DNA of 64,000 nt from Lachnospiraceae bacterium (GCA_029006155.1 JAQXGF010000033.1:1-64000), one strand, 5' to 3'. Shown: positions 35,080 through 44,072, counted from the stretch's first letter. The notes: generated by a model not told the origin, from the letters alone. Made by a program: numbers and translations.

Positions 35080-36821
35080 GCTCCCACCTCCTTTTTCTCT
35101 TCTGTGTCATCCTGCTGCTCACACTGTACGCACCACGTCTCGTAGTATCGACCCTTCGCCGCGAGCAGCTCTGCATGCCGTCCGCGCTCCGCCACTGTAT
35201 GATCATCCAGAATCAGAATTTCATCTGCATTTTTTACCGCCGAAATCCGGTGCGCGATAATGATTTTCGTCAGTCCGCTGATCTTCTTTAAGTTGCCCTG
35301 AATCGCTTTTTCCGTCTCCATATCAAGCGCGGAAGTCGCATCGTCTAAAATGAGCACCGGAGACTGCTTGGCGATCGCCCGTGCAATGCTGATACGCTGC
35401 TTCTGACCGCCGGAAAGCCCGACGCCACGCTCACCGATCACCGTCTCATACCGCTCCGAGAGATCCTCAATAAAATGTGCGGCCCCCGCTGCATCCGACG
35501 CCCACTCGACGAGTTCCTCCCCGGTGTCTGCCCGCTTTCCGGTCTTTACATTTTCACTGACCGAATCGGAGAACAGAAAGACCTCCTGCATGACGACCGC
35601 CATGGCTGCACGCAGCTGGGAGAGCGGAATCGTCCGGATGTCGCGTCCATCCAGCAAAATCCGCCCCGATGTGACATCATAAAAGCGCTGCAGCAGATTC
35701 ACGATCGTCGTCTTTCCGGTTCCGGTCATTCCCATGATGCCAAGCGTCTGGCCCGGCTCGATCCGGAAGCTGACATCCTGTAAAATGACCTGTCCGCCGC
35801 GCTCATAGCCGACATGGTCAAACACGATCTCACCACGTATCTGATCTAGTGGCTTTGCATCCGCTGCATCTGCGATCTGCGGTGTCTCCTTTGCCACCCT
35901 CTGAATTTTCTTCCAGGAGGCCACCGCCGAGGCAATGTCGTTACTCAGCCACCCCAAGATCTCCATCGGCCAGATGACATTATTCGCATATTCAAGAAAT
36001 GCGCCAAGGTCACCGAGCGACATCCGCTTTGCGATGACCTGCAGTCCTCCAATGATCACGACCGCGAGCAGCATCATTTTCCCGAGGAAGGAAATGAGCG
36101 GCTGATGGTTCGCCAAAAACCGTGCCTGACTGATATTCAGATCATAAAATTTCCGGTTGTGGCGGCTGAATTTCTCGATCTCATAGCCTTCCCGTGCGAA
36201 CGCCTTTACGGTGCGCACACCGGCGATGCATTCCTGTGCGACGGTGTTCAGCTCTGCCGTCTCCTCACTGATCTGATCATAGACATGGCCGAGCTTTCCT
36301 TCCATGTGGATCGCCAGAAAGCCGATCACCGGCAGCACCGCGAGCGGCACGAGCGTCAGCCACGGATTCAGCCGGAACATGCACGTCAGCACAAAAATCG
36401 TATGGATCAGGGCCTCGATCGCAAGGCTGCCGATAAATCCAAGCACGGCCCATACTTTATCGACGTCCTCCTTGACACGCGTCATCAGCTCTCCGGTATT
36501 GTGCTGGTCAAAAAAGTCCATGGAGAGCGTCTGCACATGCCGGAACAGATCCTTGCGCATATCATTTCCGATCGTCACCCCGACACAGTCCCACGTAAAT
36601 TCCTTTGCGTATTGCAGGATGGCGCGGCCCATGCCGATGCCGAGCAGTCCAAACAGGAATCGCATCAGCAGCTCAATCTCTCCTCCTACAATGACATCGT
36701 CAATGATGTGTCTGGTAATCTGTGGTGTGATCATATCCAGGACGATCGCTGTGATCATACAGACCATACCAAATAAGTACAGATACCAGTACCGCATCAT
36801 ATACACTCTTAATTTTTTCAT
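35070..36821 (-). CDS. ABC exporter half-transporter B (degenerate catalytic site)
   Basis: Partner half-transporter of 583 residues with six membrane helices and an ATPase. Walker A GMTGTGKTTIV and signature LSGGQKQRISIARA are canonical, but the Walker B end reads LILDDATSALDM, with Asp in place of the catalytic Glu. Half A has the Glu but a variant signature, so one composite ATP site is canonical and one degenerate, as in BmrCD/LmrCD-type exporters. The ATG at 36821 follows GGGGG by 4-5 nt. A family-C repeat and a terminator hairpin precede the gene. Confidence 0.9.
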   Translation of the reverse strand: MKKLRVYMMRYWYLYLFGMVCMITAIVLDMITPQITRHIIDDVIVGGEIELLMRFLFGLLGIGMGRAILQYAKEFTWDCVGVTIGNDMRKDLFRHVQTLSMDFFDQHNTGELMTRVKEDVDKVWAVLGFIGSLAIEALIHTIFVLTCMFRLNPWLTLVPLAVLPVIGFLAIHMEGKLGHVYDQISEETAELNTVAQECIAGVRTVKAFAREGYEIEKFSRHNRKFYDLNISQARFLANHQPLISFLGKMMLLAVVIIGGLQVIAKRMSLGDLGAFLEYANNVIWPMEILGWLSNDIASAVASWKKIQRVAKETPQIADAADAKPLDQIRGEIVFDHVGYERGGQVILQDVSFRIEPGQTLGIMGMTGTGKTTIVNLLQRFYDVTSGRILLDGRDIRTIPLSQLRAAMAVVMQEVFLFSDSVSENVKTGKRADTGEELVEWASDAAGAAHFIEDLSERYETVIGERGVGLSGGQKQRISIARAIAKQSPVLILDDATSALDMETEKAIQGNLKKISGLTKIIIAHRISAVKNADEILILDDHTVAERGRHAELLAAKGRYYETWCVQCEQQDDTEEKKEVGAWQ

Positions 36822-36976
36822 GTTTTCCCCCTTTTTCTCTTGTCTGCACACCCTTATACCCTTCTCGCAAAATCAAGCATAAAAAGATTCCGGGTGTACC
36901 TCTGTCACACCTCGCATGTCATCGCCTTTCTGCCAGTTCATTAACGGAAAGCTACTCCGCAGCTGATTGCTTTGCG

Positions 36977-37010
36977 CAATTGAAGCAGGGGACTTGCTTG
37001 ATTCGGTTAA
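36977..37010. repeat. Intergenic repeat, family C copy 2
   Basis: GAAGCAGGGGACTTGC and the following TTGATTCGGTTAA match 3488-3515; the left hairpin arm seen in copy 1 is lost here. Confidence 0.6.
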
Positions 37011-37042
37011 AAAGGCTGCCACAGAACTTCTCTGCGGCAGCC
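37009..37042 (-). terminator. Second hairpin ahead of the ABC exporter genes
   Basis: GGCTGCC.CAGA pairs with TCTG.GGCAGCC, followed by TTTTT on the minus strand; a strong terminator shape. Confidence 0.7.
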
Positions 37043-37114
37043 GTATCCAAACGAACCTCTTTACCTGCATGAACCTACAGGCTGTTTTCCAGCACAAAGT
37101 CAACTACTCTGTAC

Positions 37115-37142
37115 AAAAAACCGCAGTCCGTTCAGACTGCGG
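37115..37142 (-). terminator. Terminator of the small-peptide unit
   Basis: CCGCAGTC pairs with GACTGCGG around a 6-nt loop, then TTTTTT on the minus strand, 25 bp after the small stop codon. Confidence 0.88.
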
Positions 37143-37166
37143 CACTATAGGCGAAAAAAATGGATA

Positions 37167-37253
37167 TTATCCATTCTCTCTACATACGAGGCAGACTGAC
37201 GTTCTCTTTGCTGTTGTTCTGAAATGGTTCACGATATGCTTACGAATCATCAT
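37167..37253 (-). CDS. Small peptide gene with CxxC motif (27-28 residues)
   Basis: Encodes MMIRKHIVNHFRTTAKRTSV followed by CLVCRENG, basic with one CxxC. AGGAGG lies 4 nt before the first ATG (37253) and 7 nt before the second (37250). A TTGACA-17-TACTAT promoter lies about 85 bp upstream and a perfect terminator 25 bp downstream, so the unit is a self-contained ~217-nt transcript. It lies between the MATE gene and the ABC exporter genes. It may be a leader peptide, a small protein or a dual-function RNA. I do not recognise a family. Confidence 0.55.
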   Translation of the reverse strand: MMIRKHIVNHFRTTAKRTSVCLVCRENG

Positions 37254-37302
37254 ACTACCTCCTTCTCTTTTGACGGGTATTCGCAATCCGTCCTGTGATT
37301 TA

Positions 37303-37329
37303 CTCCTGCTGCTTTTCTTCGCAGCAGCG
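37303..37329 (-). other. 5' hairpin of the small-peptide transcript
   Basis: CTGCTGC pairs with GCAGCAG around an 8-nt loop near the predicted 5' end. Bases 37273-37290 downstream resemble part of repeat family B (TATTCGCAATCCRTCC). Confidence 0.5.
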
Positions 37330-37338
37330 CATATTGCT

Positions 37339-37367
37339 ATAGTATACGCTATTTTTCCCAATGTCAA
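37339..37367 (-). promoter_or_regulatory. Promoter of the small-peptide unit
   Basis: On the minus strand TTGACA, 17 bp, TACTAT; TATACT at 15 bp spacing is the alternative -10. It lies just after the MATE stop codon. Confidence 0.65.
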
Positions 37368-37395
37368 GCAGATTTCACGAAATTTTTTGTACTTT

Positions 37396-38751
37396 TTATA
37401 CCCGCACCTGTTTCCAGATACGTCTCTGCTTATAAAAATAGTACAAAGACATGCTGATCGCCGTCACTACCCACGTGATCGGATAGCAGGCTACGATCTG
37501 CTCTAACGTTCCATCCGGGACAATCCATGTAACCCACACGACACGCAGCAGGCAGACGCCGACCAGCGTCAGAATTGTCGCGATAAATACATGTCCCTGT
37601 GCACGCAGAGATCCGGAAAAAATCTCGACAAAGCAGAACAGAAAATAGGTCGGCGAGATAACATACATCATCCGCAGTCCGATCTCCACTACATCGGTAT
37701 CTTCTGTAAAAATGCTGAAACAGAAGCGTCCGTTCGGCATGAATGCCGCACTAAAGGCAAGCGCCGCAACAATCGCCATGGCAAGGCACTCCCATGTCCC
37801 TTTTTTTACCCGGTCATGCTTACCTGCACCGAAATTCTGTCCGACAAAGGTCGTGACCGCAATGCCGAATGCACCATTTACCATCCAGAAAAAGCTGTCG
37901 ATCTTTCCAAATGCCGTCCATGCCGCCATCGTATTCACACCAAACGCATTGATCGCCGCCTGCACCAGAATGTTCGACAGATTGTACAGGCTGGACTGGA
38001 TGCCAGTCGGAAGTCCGATCTTCAGCATATTCAGCAGCAGGTCTTTTTCCAGACGCAGCTTTCTCAGATCCAGTTTCATATCCTCTGTGTGGTACATCAG
38101 TGCCCGCGTCACAAGCACCGCACTGATTCCCTGTGAGATCAGCGTCCCGACCGCCACGCCGAACACACCCATCCGGCAGCCGAGCACGAGCACAAGATCC
38201 AGCACAATATTGATGCCACAGCAGATCATCAGATAATAGAGCGGCCGCTTCGAGTCCCCGATCGCGCGCAAGATTGCCGAACCGATATTGTAAATACAGA
38301 TAAAGATCAGTCCGGAAAAATAAATCTGTACATACAGCTTCGAATCCGTCATCAGATTGTCCGGCGTCTTCATCATCTGCAGAATCGCCGGTGTGGCCAA
38401 AACTCCGACTACTCCTGCGAGAATTCCAAACGCTGCCGAAAAGGCATACGCCGTATGCAAGGCGCGCTGCAGCCCGTCCCGGTTCTTTGCGCCATAATAT
38501 TGGGCGATGATAACGGTACTCCCAGCCGAAAGTCCCGTAAAAAACCCGACCACAAAATTAATGATCTGGGAGGAAGAGCCACCTACGCTCGAGAGCGCTT
38601 CCTTTCCGGCAAACCGTCCGACTACCACCGCATCCACGGTATTATAAAGTTGCTGAAAAAACGTTCCGATCAGAATCGGAAAGAAAAAAATAAGAATCTG
38701 TTTCCAGATCACGCCCTCCGTGATTCCATTTTTGGCTGATTTTTCTGCCAT
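37396..38751 (-). CDS. MATE-family efflux transporter
   Basis: Cation-coupled multidrug/toxin exporter, 451 residues, about twelve membrane helices in two halves. LIGTFFQQLYNTVDAVVVGR and GGSSSQIINFVVGFFTGLS in the first half, and AAINAFGVNTMAAWTAFGKI in the second, are typical. The ATG at 38751 is chosen because family similarity begins there; its ribosome site (GGGGGAT, 9-11 nt away) is loose. It is the last gene of the ClC-GNAT-larB-MATE run. Confidence 0.93.
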   Translation of the reverse strand: MAEKSAKNGITEGVIWKQILIFFFPILIGTFFQQLYNTVDAVVVGRFAGKEALSSVGGSSSQIINFVVGFFTGLSAGSTVIIAQYYGAKNRDGLQRALHTAYAFSAAFGILAGVVGVLATPAILQMMKTPDNLMTDSKLYVQIYFSGLIFICIYNIGSAILRAIGDSKRPLYYLMICCGINIVLDLVLVLGCRMGVFGVAVGTLISQGISAVLVTRALMYHTEDMKLDLRKLRLEKDLLLNMLKIGLPTGIQSSLYNLSNILVQAAINAFGVNTMAAWTAFGKIDSFFWMVNGAFGIAVTTFVGQNFGAGKHDRVKKGTWECLAMAIVAALAFSAAFMPNGRFCFSIFTEDTDVVEIGLRMMYVISPTYFLFCFVEIFSGSLRAQGHVFIATILTLVGVCLLRVVWVTWIVPDGTLEQIVACYPITWVVTAISMSLYYFYKQRRIWKQVRV

Positions 38752-38832
38752 TTCACACTTATCCCCCACTTTTGGCACGATACCAGCCGTTTTGTTCTTC
38801 CGGCCGTACCTGCCAACCATATCATATCGTTC

Positions 38833-39591
38833 TTACGCTCTTACCGCCTGCTTATTGATTTTAGACGCCAGCACGCCTGCTCCAAATCCGTTATCAATGT
38901 TTACCACACTGACACCGCTCGCACACGAATTCAGCATCGAGAGCAGCGCCGCCAGACCGCCGAAGTTCGCCCCATAGCCGACGCTCGTCGGCACGCCGAT
39001 GACCGGGCAGGCCACCAGACCACCAACCACGCTGACCAGCGCACCTTCCATACCGGCCACTGCGATGATCGCATTTGCATCCTCCAGAATCGGAAGCCGG
39101 TGCAGAAGCCGATGGATGCCCGCCACGCCGACGTCATAGACACGCTCGACCCGATTGCCGTACAGCTCCGCCGTCATCGCCGCCTCTTCTGCCACCGGCA
39201 GATCGCTCGTACCGGCCGCCACGACAACGATTTTTCCTTTCTTTTCGGTCTCCGCCTCATTTACGATGCCGATCTGCGGCGTCGGATAATAGGAAAATTC
39301 CAGCGCCTTTTCGATCTCGTCTGCCTTTTCCTTTGACAGACGGGTAATCAGAATATTCTGTAACCCCTTCTCTTTCATGGCCGACGCAATCCCGGCGATC
39401 TGTTCCGCCGTCTTTCCTGCCCCGTAAATGACCTCCGGCATGCCCTGCCGCAGATGGCGGTGCAGGTCGATGTCCGCATAATTACCAACAAGCATATCGG
39501 GCTGCAGGCTGATATCCGAAAGTGCTTCCGATGCCGTCCGCTCTCCGGATGCTACTTTTTCCAGCAGTGCACGCAGTTCTTCCCGTTCCAT
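38833..39591 (-). CDS. larB: LarB, pyridinium-3,5-biscarboxylate mononucleotide synthase
   Basis: Carboxylates and hydrolyses nicotinic acid adenine dinucleotide, the first step of nickel-pincer nucleotide synthesis. The PurE-like C-terminal half is clear: VVAAGTSDLPVAEEAA, YDVGVAGIHRLLHR, AVAGMEGALVSVVGGLV and GVPTSVGYGANFGG. 252 residues. The ATG at 39591 overlaps the GNAT stop (TAATG). It is separated from larC and larE by 35 kb. Confidence 0.95.
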   Translation of the reverse strand: MEREELRALLEKVASGERTASEALSDISLQPDMLVGNYADIDLHRHLRQGMPEVIYGAGKTAEQIAGIASAMKEKGLQNILITRLSKEKADEIEKALEFSYYPTPQIGIVNEAETEKKGKIVVVAAGTSDLPVAEEAAMTAELYGNRVERVYDVGVAGIHRLLHRLPILEDANAIIAVAGMEGALVSVVGGLVACPVIGVPTSVGYGANFGGLAALLSMLNSCASGVSVVNIDNGFGAGVLASKINKQAVRA

Positions 39592-40088
39592 TAACCTTGC
39601 TCCTTTCTGATCTGCTGGTATGCAATGCGCGGCGTTCCGTCCTCGATATAGATCCGTCCGCATTTCACAAAACCGTTCTTTTCCAGCACATGCTGCATGA
39701 CACGATTATCGTCATGCGTATCGACACGCAGATTCGGCCACTGTGTAAGGCACCACTGAATACATGCCGATCCGGATCCTTTTACTTCCCCACGGGATGC
39801 GATCCGATGCAGCACTGCATACGGCTCGTCATTGAGCCACGCGCCACCTTCGATGACTTTATAGGTCGGATCTTCGCCCTTCCGGAAGAAAAATACGACT
39901 TCAATCTTTCCGTTTTCCACCGCCACATAACTGACGCCGGACGCAATGTCCGCACGGATCAGTTCTTCCTTCGGATAGCCATTTGTCCACTGAGTCGGGT
40001 TCCCCGTCTTACGCATAAAGTTTCGTGCGATCGCATAGACCTCCATGACTTCCGGAAGATCTGCTAAGGTTGTTTTTCTGATTTCCAT
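39591..40088 (-). CDS. GNAT-family N-acetyltransferase
   Basis: Acetyl-CoA dependent acetyltransferase of unknown substrate. EIRKTTLADLPEVMEVYAIA at the N-terminus and LRVDTHDDNRVMQHVLEKNG then FVKCGRI near the end are typical GNAT segments. The acetyl-CoA loop is atypical (SRGEVKGSGSACIQW). 165 residues; coupled to larB and 14 bp after the ClC gene. Confidence 0.85.
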   Translation of the reverse strand: MEIRKTTLADLPEVMEVYAIARNFMRKTGNPTQWTNGYPKEELIRADIASGVSYVAVENGKIEVVFFFRKGEDPTYKVIEGGAWLNDEPYAVLHRIASRGEVKGSGSACIQWCLTQWPNLRVDTHDDNRVMQHVLEKNGFVKCGRIYIEDGTPRIAYQQIRKEQG

Positions 40089-40102
40089 ATATTGCTCTCC
40101 TT

Positions 40103-41344
40103 TTATTTTGTTTTCTCATTAATAAACTGCAGCTTCGTCTTGGAATACATGATCTTCTGGCTGTGATACAGCCCGAAATATCCGGACTCCAGATAGCTGA
40201 TCGACACCGCAATGAGGAAGAACGGCATACAGTCAAATCCGAACAGTTCAAAGCTCAGAAGCAGGGACGAAATCGGGGAGTTTGTCACACCGCAGAATAC
40301 TGCCGCCATCCCGCAGGCCGCGGTCAGTGATGGCGATAACCCGGTCACCTGTCCGAACAAACAGCCAAACGTCGCTCCGACAAACAGCGTCGGCACGATC
40401 TCTCCACCTTTAAATCCACAGGATAACGTAATCGCCGTAAAAATAATTTTCAGAAGGAATGCTGCCGGCTCCGTCTCCCCGTGGATCGCCCGCTCCACGA
40501 TATTCATACCAGCTCCAAGGTAATCGGTCGTCCCGAGTACTTTTGTGAGCACGATGATGAGCAGCGCCCCGACTACGACCCGGATCCATGGATTCTTCAT
40601 ACGGGATTTGAACAGCCGCTCCGTGCGATGCAGCACCTCGCAGAACAGGATGCTCACCGCCGCACACAGAAGCGCAAGCAGGATAATCAGCGCACCGCTC
40701 TTTACATCGAGTGTCACCGATGCCGGCACCGGAAACTGCTCTCCGTGTGCGCCGACCAGATCCGCCATCTCACGTGCGATCAGAGATGCAATGGCACACG
40801 GGACGAGCGCCGCATACTCCATAATTCCGATACTGACGACTTCCATCGCAAAGATGGTCGCTGTCAGCGGTGTCCCAAACAGCGCTGAAAATGCCGCACT
40901 CATGCCACACATAATCATGACCTTCTGATCATACTCATCGAGCCTCAACCATTTGCCGATCGTACCGCCAAGGCTTCCGCCCAGCTGTAAAGCCGCACCC
41001 TCTCTTCCGGCGGATCCACCAAAGGCATGTGTCAGAACCGTCGATATGATGATCAGCGGTGACATCCGAAGCGGGACGTAGGTACCGGACTGAATCCCCT
41101 CCAGTACCCGGTTCGTATCACTCTTGTACGGGTCAAGCCGGTACAGTGCCACGATCGCAAGACCGGCCAATGGCAGCAGATAGAGCATCCATCCATGGGA
41201 CTGCCGAAATGCAGTCACCTCCGTAATACTCCGTCCGAACAGCCCGGCGACCAGTCCGAGCACGATGCCACAGACACCGGCCAGCAAAAGCCAGCGCGCC
41301 AGAATATAGATTCTCCCCACACACTTCATTGCATATTCTTTCAT
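40103..41344 (-). CDS. ClC-family anion transporter, CLC-F-like
   Basis: Membrane anion channel or anion/proton antiporter, 413 residues, with about ten to eleven membrane segments. The gating Glu is in GSAGREGAALQLGGS. The second pore motif reads GGEIVPTLFVGA and the late motif CGVTNSPISSLL. The chain YVPLRMSPL..LTHAFGGSAGREG resembles fluoride-exporting CLC-F proteins more than chloride ClCs; this is from memory of the family and is not proven. No fluoride riboswitch is visible in the 55-bp leader. The ATG at 41344 has GAGGAG 4 nt upstream. Confidence 0.85.
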   Translation of the reverse strand: MKEYAMKCVGRIYILARWLLLAGVCGIVLGLVAGLFGRSITEVTAFRQSHGWMLYLLPLAGLAIVALYRLDPYKSDTNRVLEGIQSGTYVPLRMSPLIIISTVLTHAFGGSAGREGAALQLGGSLGGTIGKWLRLDEYDQKVMIMCGMSAAFSALFGTPLTATIFAMEVVSIGIMEYAALVPCAIASLIAREMADLVGAHGEQFPVPASVTLDVKSGALIILLALLCAAVSILFCEVLHRTERLFKSRMKNPWIRVVVGALLIIVLTKVLGTTDYLGAGMNIVERAIHGETEPAAFLLKIIFTAITLSCGFKGGEIVPTLFVGATFGCLFGQVTGLSPSLTAACGMAAVFCGVTNSPISSLLLSFELFGFDCMPFFLIAVSISYLESGYFGLYHSQKIMYSKTKLQFINEKTK

Positions 41345-41364
41345 CATTCTCCTCTTCCCTGTAA

Positions 41365-41394
41365 GAAAAGAGCCAAGCGGTCAGCCGCTCAGCC
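41365..41394 (-). terminator. Terminator of trpS
   Basis: GGCT..AGCGG pairs imperfectly with CCGCT..GGCT, then CTTTTC on the minus strand. Confidence 0.65.
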
Positions 41395-41402
41395 CTTTTG
41401 TC

Positions 41403-42446
41403 TTATCCAAAGTAATCAATCTGCATTGCATGGCGTACATCATGCAGCGTCTCCGCTGCCTTCGCACGTGCCCGCTCGCTTCCTGCCTTCAGCATTGCAT
41501 ATACCTCGTCGGTATGTGCCTCCCAGTATTTCCGGCGTTCCCGGATCGGCCCGAGCTCCGCCTGAAGCACGTTGTTCAGGAACTTCTTCACCTTGACATC
41601 GCCAAGTCCGCCGCGCGTATAGTGTGCCTTGAGCTCGTCCAGATTCTGATAATCCGGCAGGAACTCCTGAAAATGCTCCGGACGGCAGAACGCATCCAGA
41701 TAAATGAATACCGGATTGCCATCTACCTTTCCCGGATCCTCCACACGCAGGTGATTCGGGTCGGTAAACATCGACATGACTTTTTTCTTGATCTCATCCG
41801 GCTCATCGGAAAGGTAAATGCAGTTGCCAAGCGATTTACTCATCTTTGCCTTTCCGTCGATCCCCGGCAGACGCAGACATGCCTGATTGTCCGGAAGGAC
41901 GATCTGCGGATCCGTCAGTGTCTCACCGTAAACGGTATTGAACTTATGCACGATCTCCTTGCACTGCTCCAGCATCGGCAGCTGATCCTCACCGACCGGA
42001 ACGGCCGTCGCACGGAATGCTGTGATATCTGCCGCCTGGCTGATCGGATAACAGAAGAAACCGACTGGAATGCTCGCCTCAAAATTCCGCTGCTGAATCT
42101 CGGCCTTTACGGTCGGATTGCGCTGTACGCGGGAAACCGTCACAAGATTCATATAGTAGAACGTCAGCTCCGTCAGCTCCGGAACCATCGACTGAATAAA
42201 GATCGTAGACTTTTCCGGATCGATGCCGCATGCCAGATAGTCCAGCGCGACCTGAATGATATTCTGTCTTACCTTCTCCGGATGCTCCGCGTTGTCGGTC
42301 AATGCCTGTGCATCCGCAATCATAATATAGATCTCATCGAATTCGCCGGAATTCTGCAGTCTGACACGTCTTTCCAGTGATCCTACATAGTGTCCTACGT
42401 GAAGTCGGCCGGTCGGCCGGTCTCCTGTTAAAATTACCTGATTCAT
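41403..42446 (-). CDS. trpS: Tryptophanyl-tRNA synthetase
   Basis: Charges tRNA-Trp. The class I signatures are [17 protein letters not shown] (HIGH type) and KMSKSLGN. 347 residues. AAGGAG lies ahead of the ATG. No T-box element is seen; instead the 170 nt before the ribosome site are a family-A structured repeat in the sense direction, so that element would be in the trpS leader if read through from the regulator gene upstream. Confidence 0.96.
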   Translation of the reverse strand: MNQVILTGDRPTGRLHVGHYVGSLERRVRLQNSGEFDEIYIMIADAQALTDNAEHPEKVRQNIIQVALDYLACGIDPEKSTIFIQSMVPELTELTFYYMNLVTVSRVQRNPTVKAEIQQRNFEASIPVGFFCYPISQAADITAFRATAVPVGEDQLPMLEQCKEIVHKFNTVYGETLTDPQIVLPDNQACLRLPGIDGKAKMSKSLGNCIYLSDEPDEIKKKVMSMFTDPNHLRVEDPGKVDGNPVFIYLDAFCRPEHFQEFLPDYQNLDELKAHYTRGGLGDVKVKKFLNNVLQAELGPIRERRKYWEAHTDEVYAMLKAGSERARAKAAETLHDVRHAMQIDYFG

Positions 42447-42480
42447 TTTACTGTATTACTCCTTTTTGTAATTATTGCAG

Positions 42481-42650
42481 ATGTTCTGCGCGCAGGCCAC
42501 AGACCTGTTTGCTTCGCAAACTATCCGCTGCTGACGCAGCTCCTGTCTGAGGCTTATGGGCGTTCCGCCCATCCCAAACGATAAATACAGCCCCTGCCAA
42601 ATAAATTTGTCAGTGTCTGTCTTTATCGTTTGCTGCTGCTCAGAACTGGT
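42481..42650 (-). repeat. Structured intergenic repeat, family A copy 2
   Basis: Fills the whole gap between the PucR-type regulator stop (42653) and trpS. Minus-strand stems: GTTCTG/CAGAAC, AAACGATAAA/TTTATCGTTT, GGGCG/CGCCC, CAGAC/GTCTG with GCTGC/GCAGC and GTTTGC/GCAAAC inside. These are covariants of the copy 1 stems; the loops GCAGCAGC, GGGATG and CGGATAG are unchanged. Confidence 0.85.
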
Positions 42651-42652
42651 TA

Positions 42653-43741
42653 TTAATATTCCTGATTCTCCATATACTTCATGTATTTGACTACCATCAG
42701 CGCGATCTTAAACGTGATCGCATCCTCGAAGATGCGTAGATCCAGTCCGGTCGACTTCTGAAGCTTGTCCAGACGGTAGACGAGCGTGTTCCGGTGGATG
42801 TAGAGCTGACGGGAAGTCTCTGAGACATTCAGGCTGTTCTCAAAGAATTTGTTGATCGTGATCAGTGTCTCCTCGTCGAAGTCATCCGGTGACTTGCCGT
42901 CGAAGATCTCACGGATAAACATTTTGCAGAGCGGGATCGGCAGCTGATAGATCAGACGGCCGATGCCAAGCGAGCTGTACGCGATCACAGAACGCTCCTC
43001 GAAGAAAATCTTGCCGACATTTAAGGCCATCCGCGCTTCCTTATAAGAGCGGGATACCTCTTTGATCTCTCCTACGACGGTACCGTAAGCGACGAGCGCC
43101 TCCTTTTTCTTCTCCTCACCAAGGGAATCGAGAATCATCCCTGCGATGCGCTCCATCTCTGCGCTGCCATCCTGTGCGCCGAGCTCCTTGACGACGATGA
43201 TGCTCTTCTCATCGACCGCCGTGATAAAGTCACCCGACTTGGAATTGAACAGAGCGCGAACGGTCTCGAGGGAGTTGTTCTCCTTCTCATTGCTGATCTC
43301 CAGAATGAACACAACGCGGCGTGCCTCGGTATCGATATGCAGCTTCTTTGCACGGTTGTAAATGTCGACGAGCAGCAGGTTGTCCAGCAGCAGGTTCTTG
43401 ATAAAGTTATCTTTATCAAAACGCTCCTTATAAGCGACCAGAAGGTTCTGGATCTGAAATGCTGCCATCCGCCCAACCATATGGACATCGTCACTGTTGC
43501 CGTTTGCCAGAAGAATATATTCCAGCTGGTGATCGTCAAACACCTTAAAAAACTGACATCCACTCACTACCTGGCTGTCTGCCGGTGAATCTGCAAAACT
43601 CAGCACGGAATCCCGAAAGCCTTCCGCCTCAGGAAATGTCGTTGCAAGCATGATACCCTCTGTATCGAGCACACACAAATCTACTCGGCTGATCGCCTTC
43701 AGCCCATCCAGTGTCGTCTGTAAAACCTGATTTGAAATCAC
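42653..43741 (-). CDS. PucR/CdaR-type transcriptional regulator
   Basis: The C-terminal PucR helix-turn-helix is LNVSETSRQLYIHRNTLVYR with the preceding LITINKFFENS. The middle GGDEF-like region and N-terminal part (RVDLCVLDTEGIMLATTFP) fit the sugar-diacid regulator class. 362 residues. The start is a GTG at 43741 with AGGAGG 8 nt upstream; the nearby ATG at 43749 is out of frame. It lies next to glnN, which is suggestive of nitrogen control but unproven. Ligand unknown. Confidence 0.85.
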   Translation of the reverse strand: MISNQVLQTTLDGLKAISRVDLCVLDTEGIMLATTFPEAEGFRDSVLSFADSPADSQVVSGCQFFKVFDDHQLEYILLANGNSDDVHMVGRMAAFQIQNLLVAYKERFDKDNFIKNLLLDNLLLVDIYNRAKKLHIDTEARRVVFILEISNEKENNSLETVRALFNSKSGDFITAVDEKSIIVVKELGAQDGSAEMERIAGMILDSLGEEKKKEALVAYGTVVGEIKEVSRSYKEARMALNVGKIFFEERSVIAYSSLGIGRLIYQLPIPLCKMFIREIFDGKSPDDFDEETLITINKFFENSLNVSETSRQLYIHRNTLVYRLDKLQKSTGLDLRIFEDAITFKIALMVVKYMKYMENQEY

Positions 43742-44066
43742 AGTCCCATCCTCCTTTTTCCTTCTCAATTTACCCCAAAATACTGCCGCCCCGAATGACC
43801 GGAACCGGCGCCCGGATGGGTGCCCCCATACATCCTCCGGATGGTATTTCATCCCCACAGCTTTGCCGCAGGGCAGTTATTTTTACTCAACTGGTATTAT
43901 TTTAATATATACGTCCAAAAAAATCAATCAAAATTGTGGATAATTACTAATCATATTTTATAAATTACAAATATCGCCTTTATAAGGCCACATTCGTTCA
44001 TATTTTATTCACGTTTCATTCAAGCAATTTTCAAGAAGCACTCACGTTTTTTTCACGATTTGCGAT

Positions 44067-44072
44067 TATACT
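44067..44072 (+). promoter_or_regulatory. Possible -10 of the small RNA
   Basis: TATACT preceded by TGCGAT; no good -35 was found at 16-18 bp. Confidence 0.35.

Larger units (their letters stand above)
36822..37166. other. Leader region of the ABC exporter genes
   Basis: Holds, in minus-strand order, terminator 37115-37142, a second terminator-like hairpin 37009-37042, and the family-C repeat 36977-37010. A 14-codon frame (36873-36917) exists but lacks support. Confidence 0.5.

Noticed and set aside
36873-36917. 14-codon frame just before the ABC exporter genes
   Set aside because: Weak ribosome site and no conserved feature; cannot be told from chance.
41345-41402. Fluoride riboswitch before the ClC gene
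   Set aside because: The gap is only 55 bp and is filled by the trpS terminator.
42447-42652. T-box leader of trpS
   Set aside because: No T-box consensus or specifier loop; the sequence is a family-A repeat.
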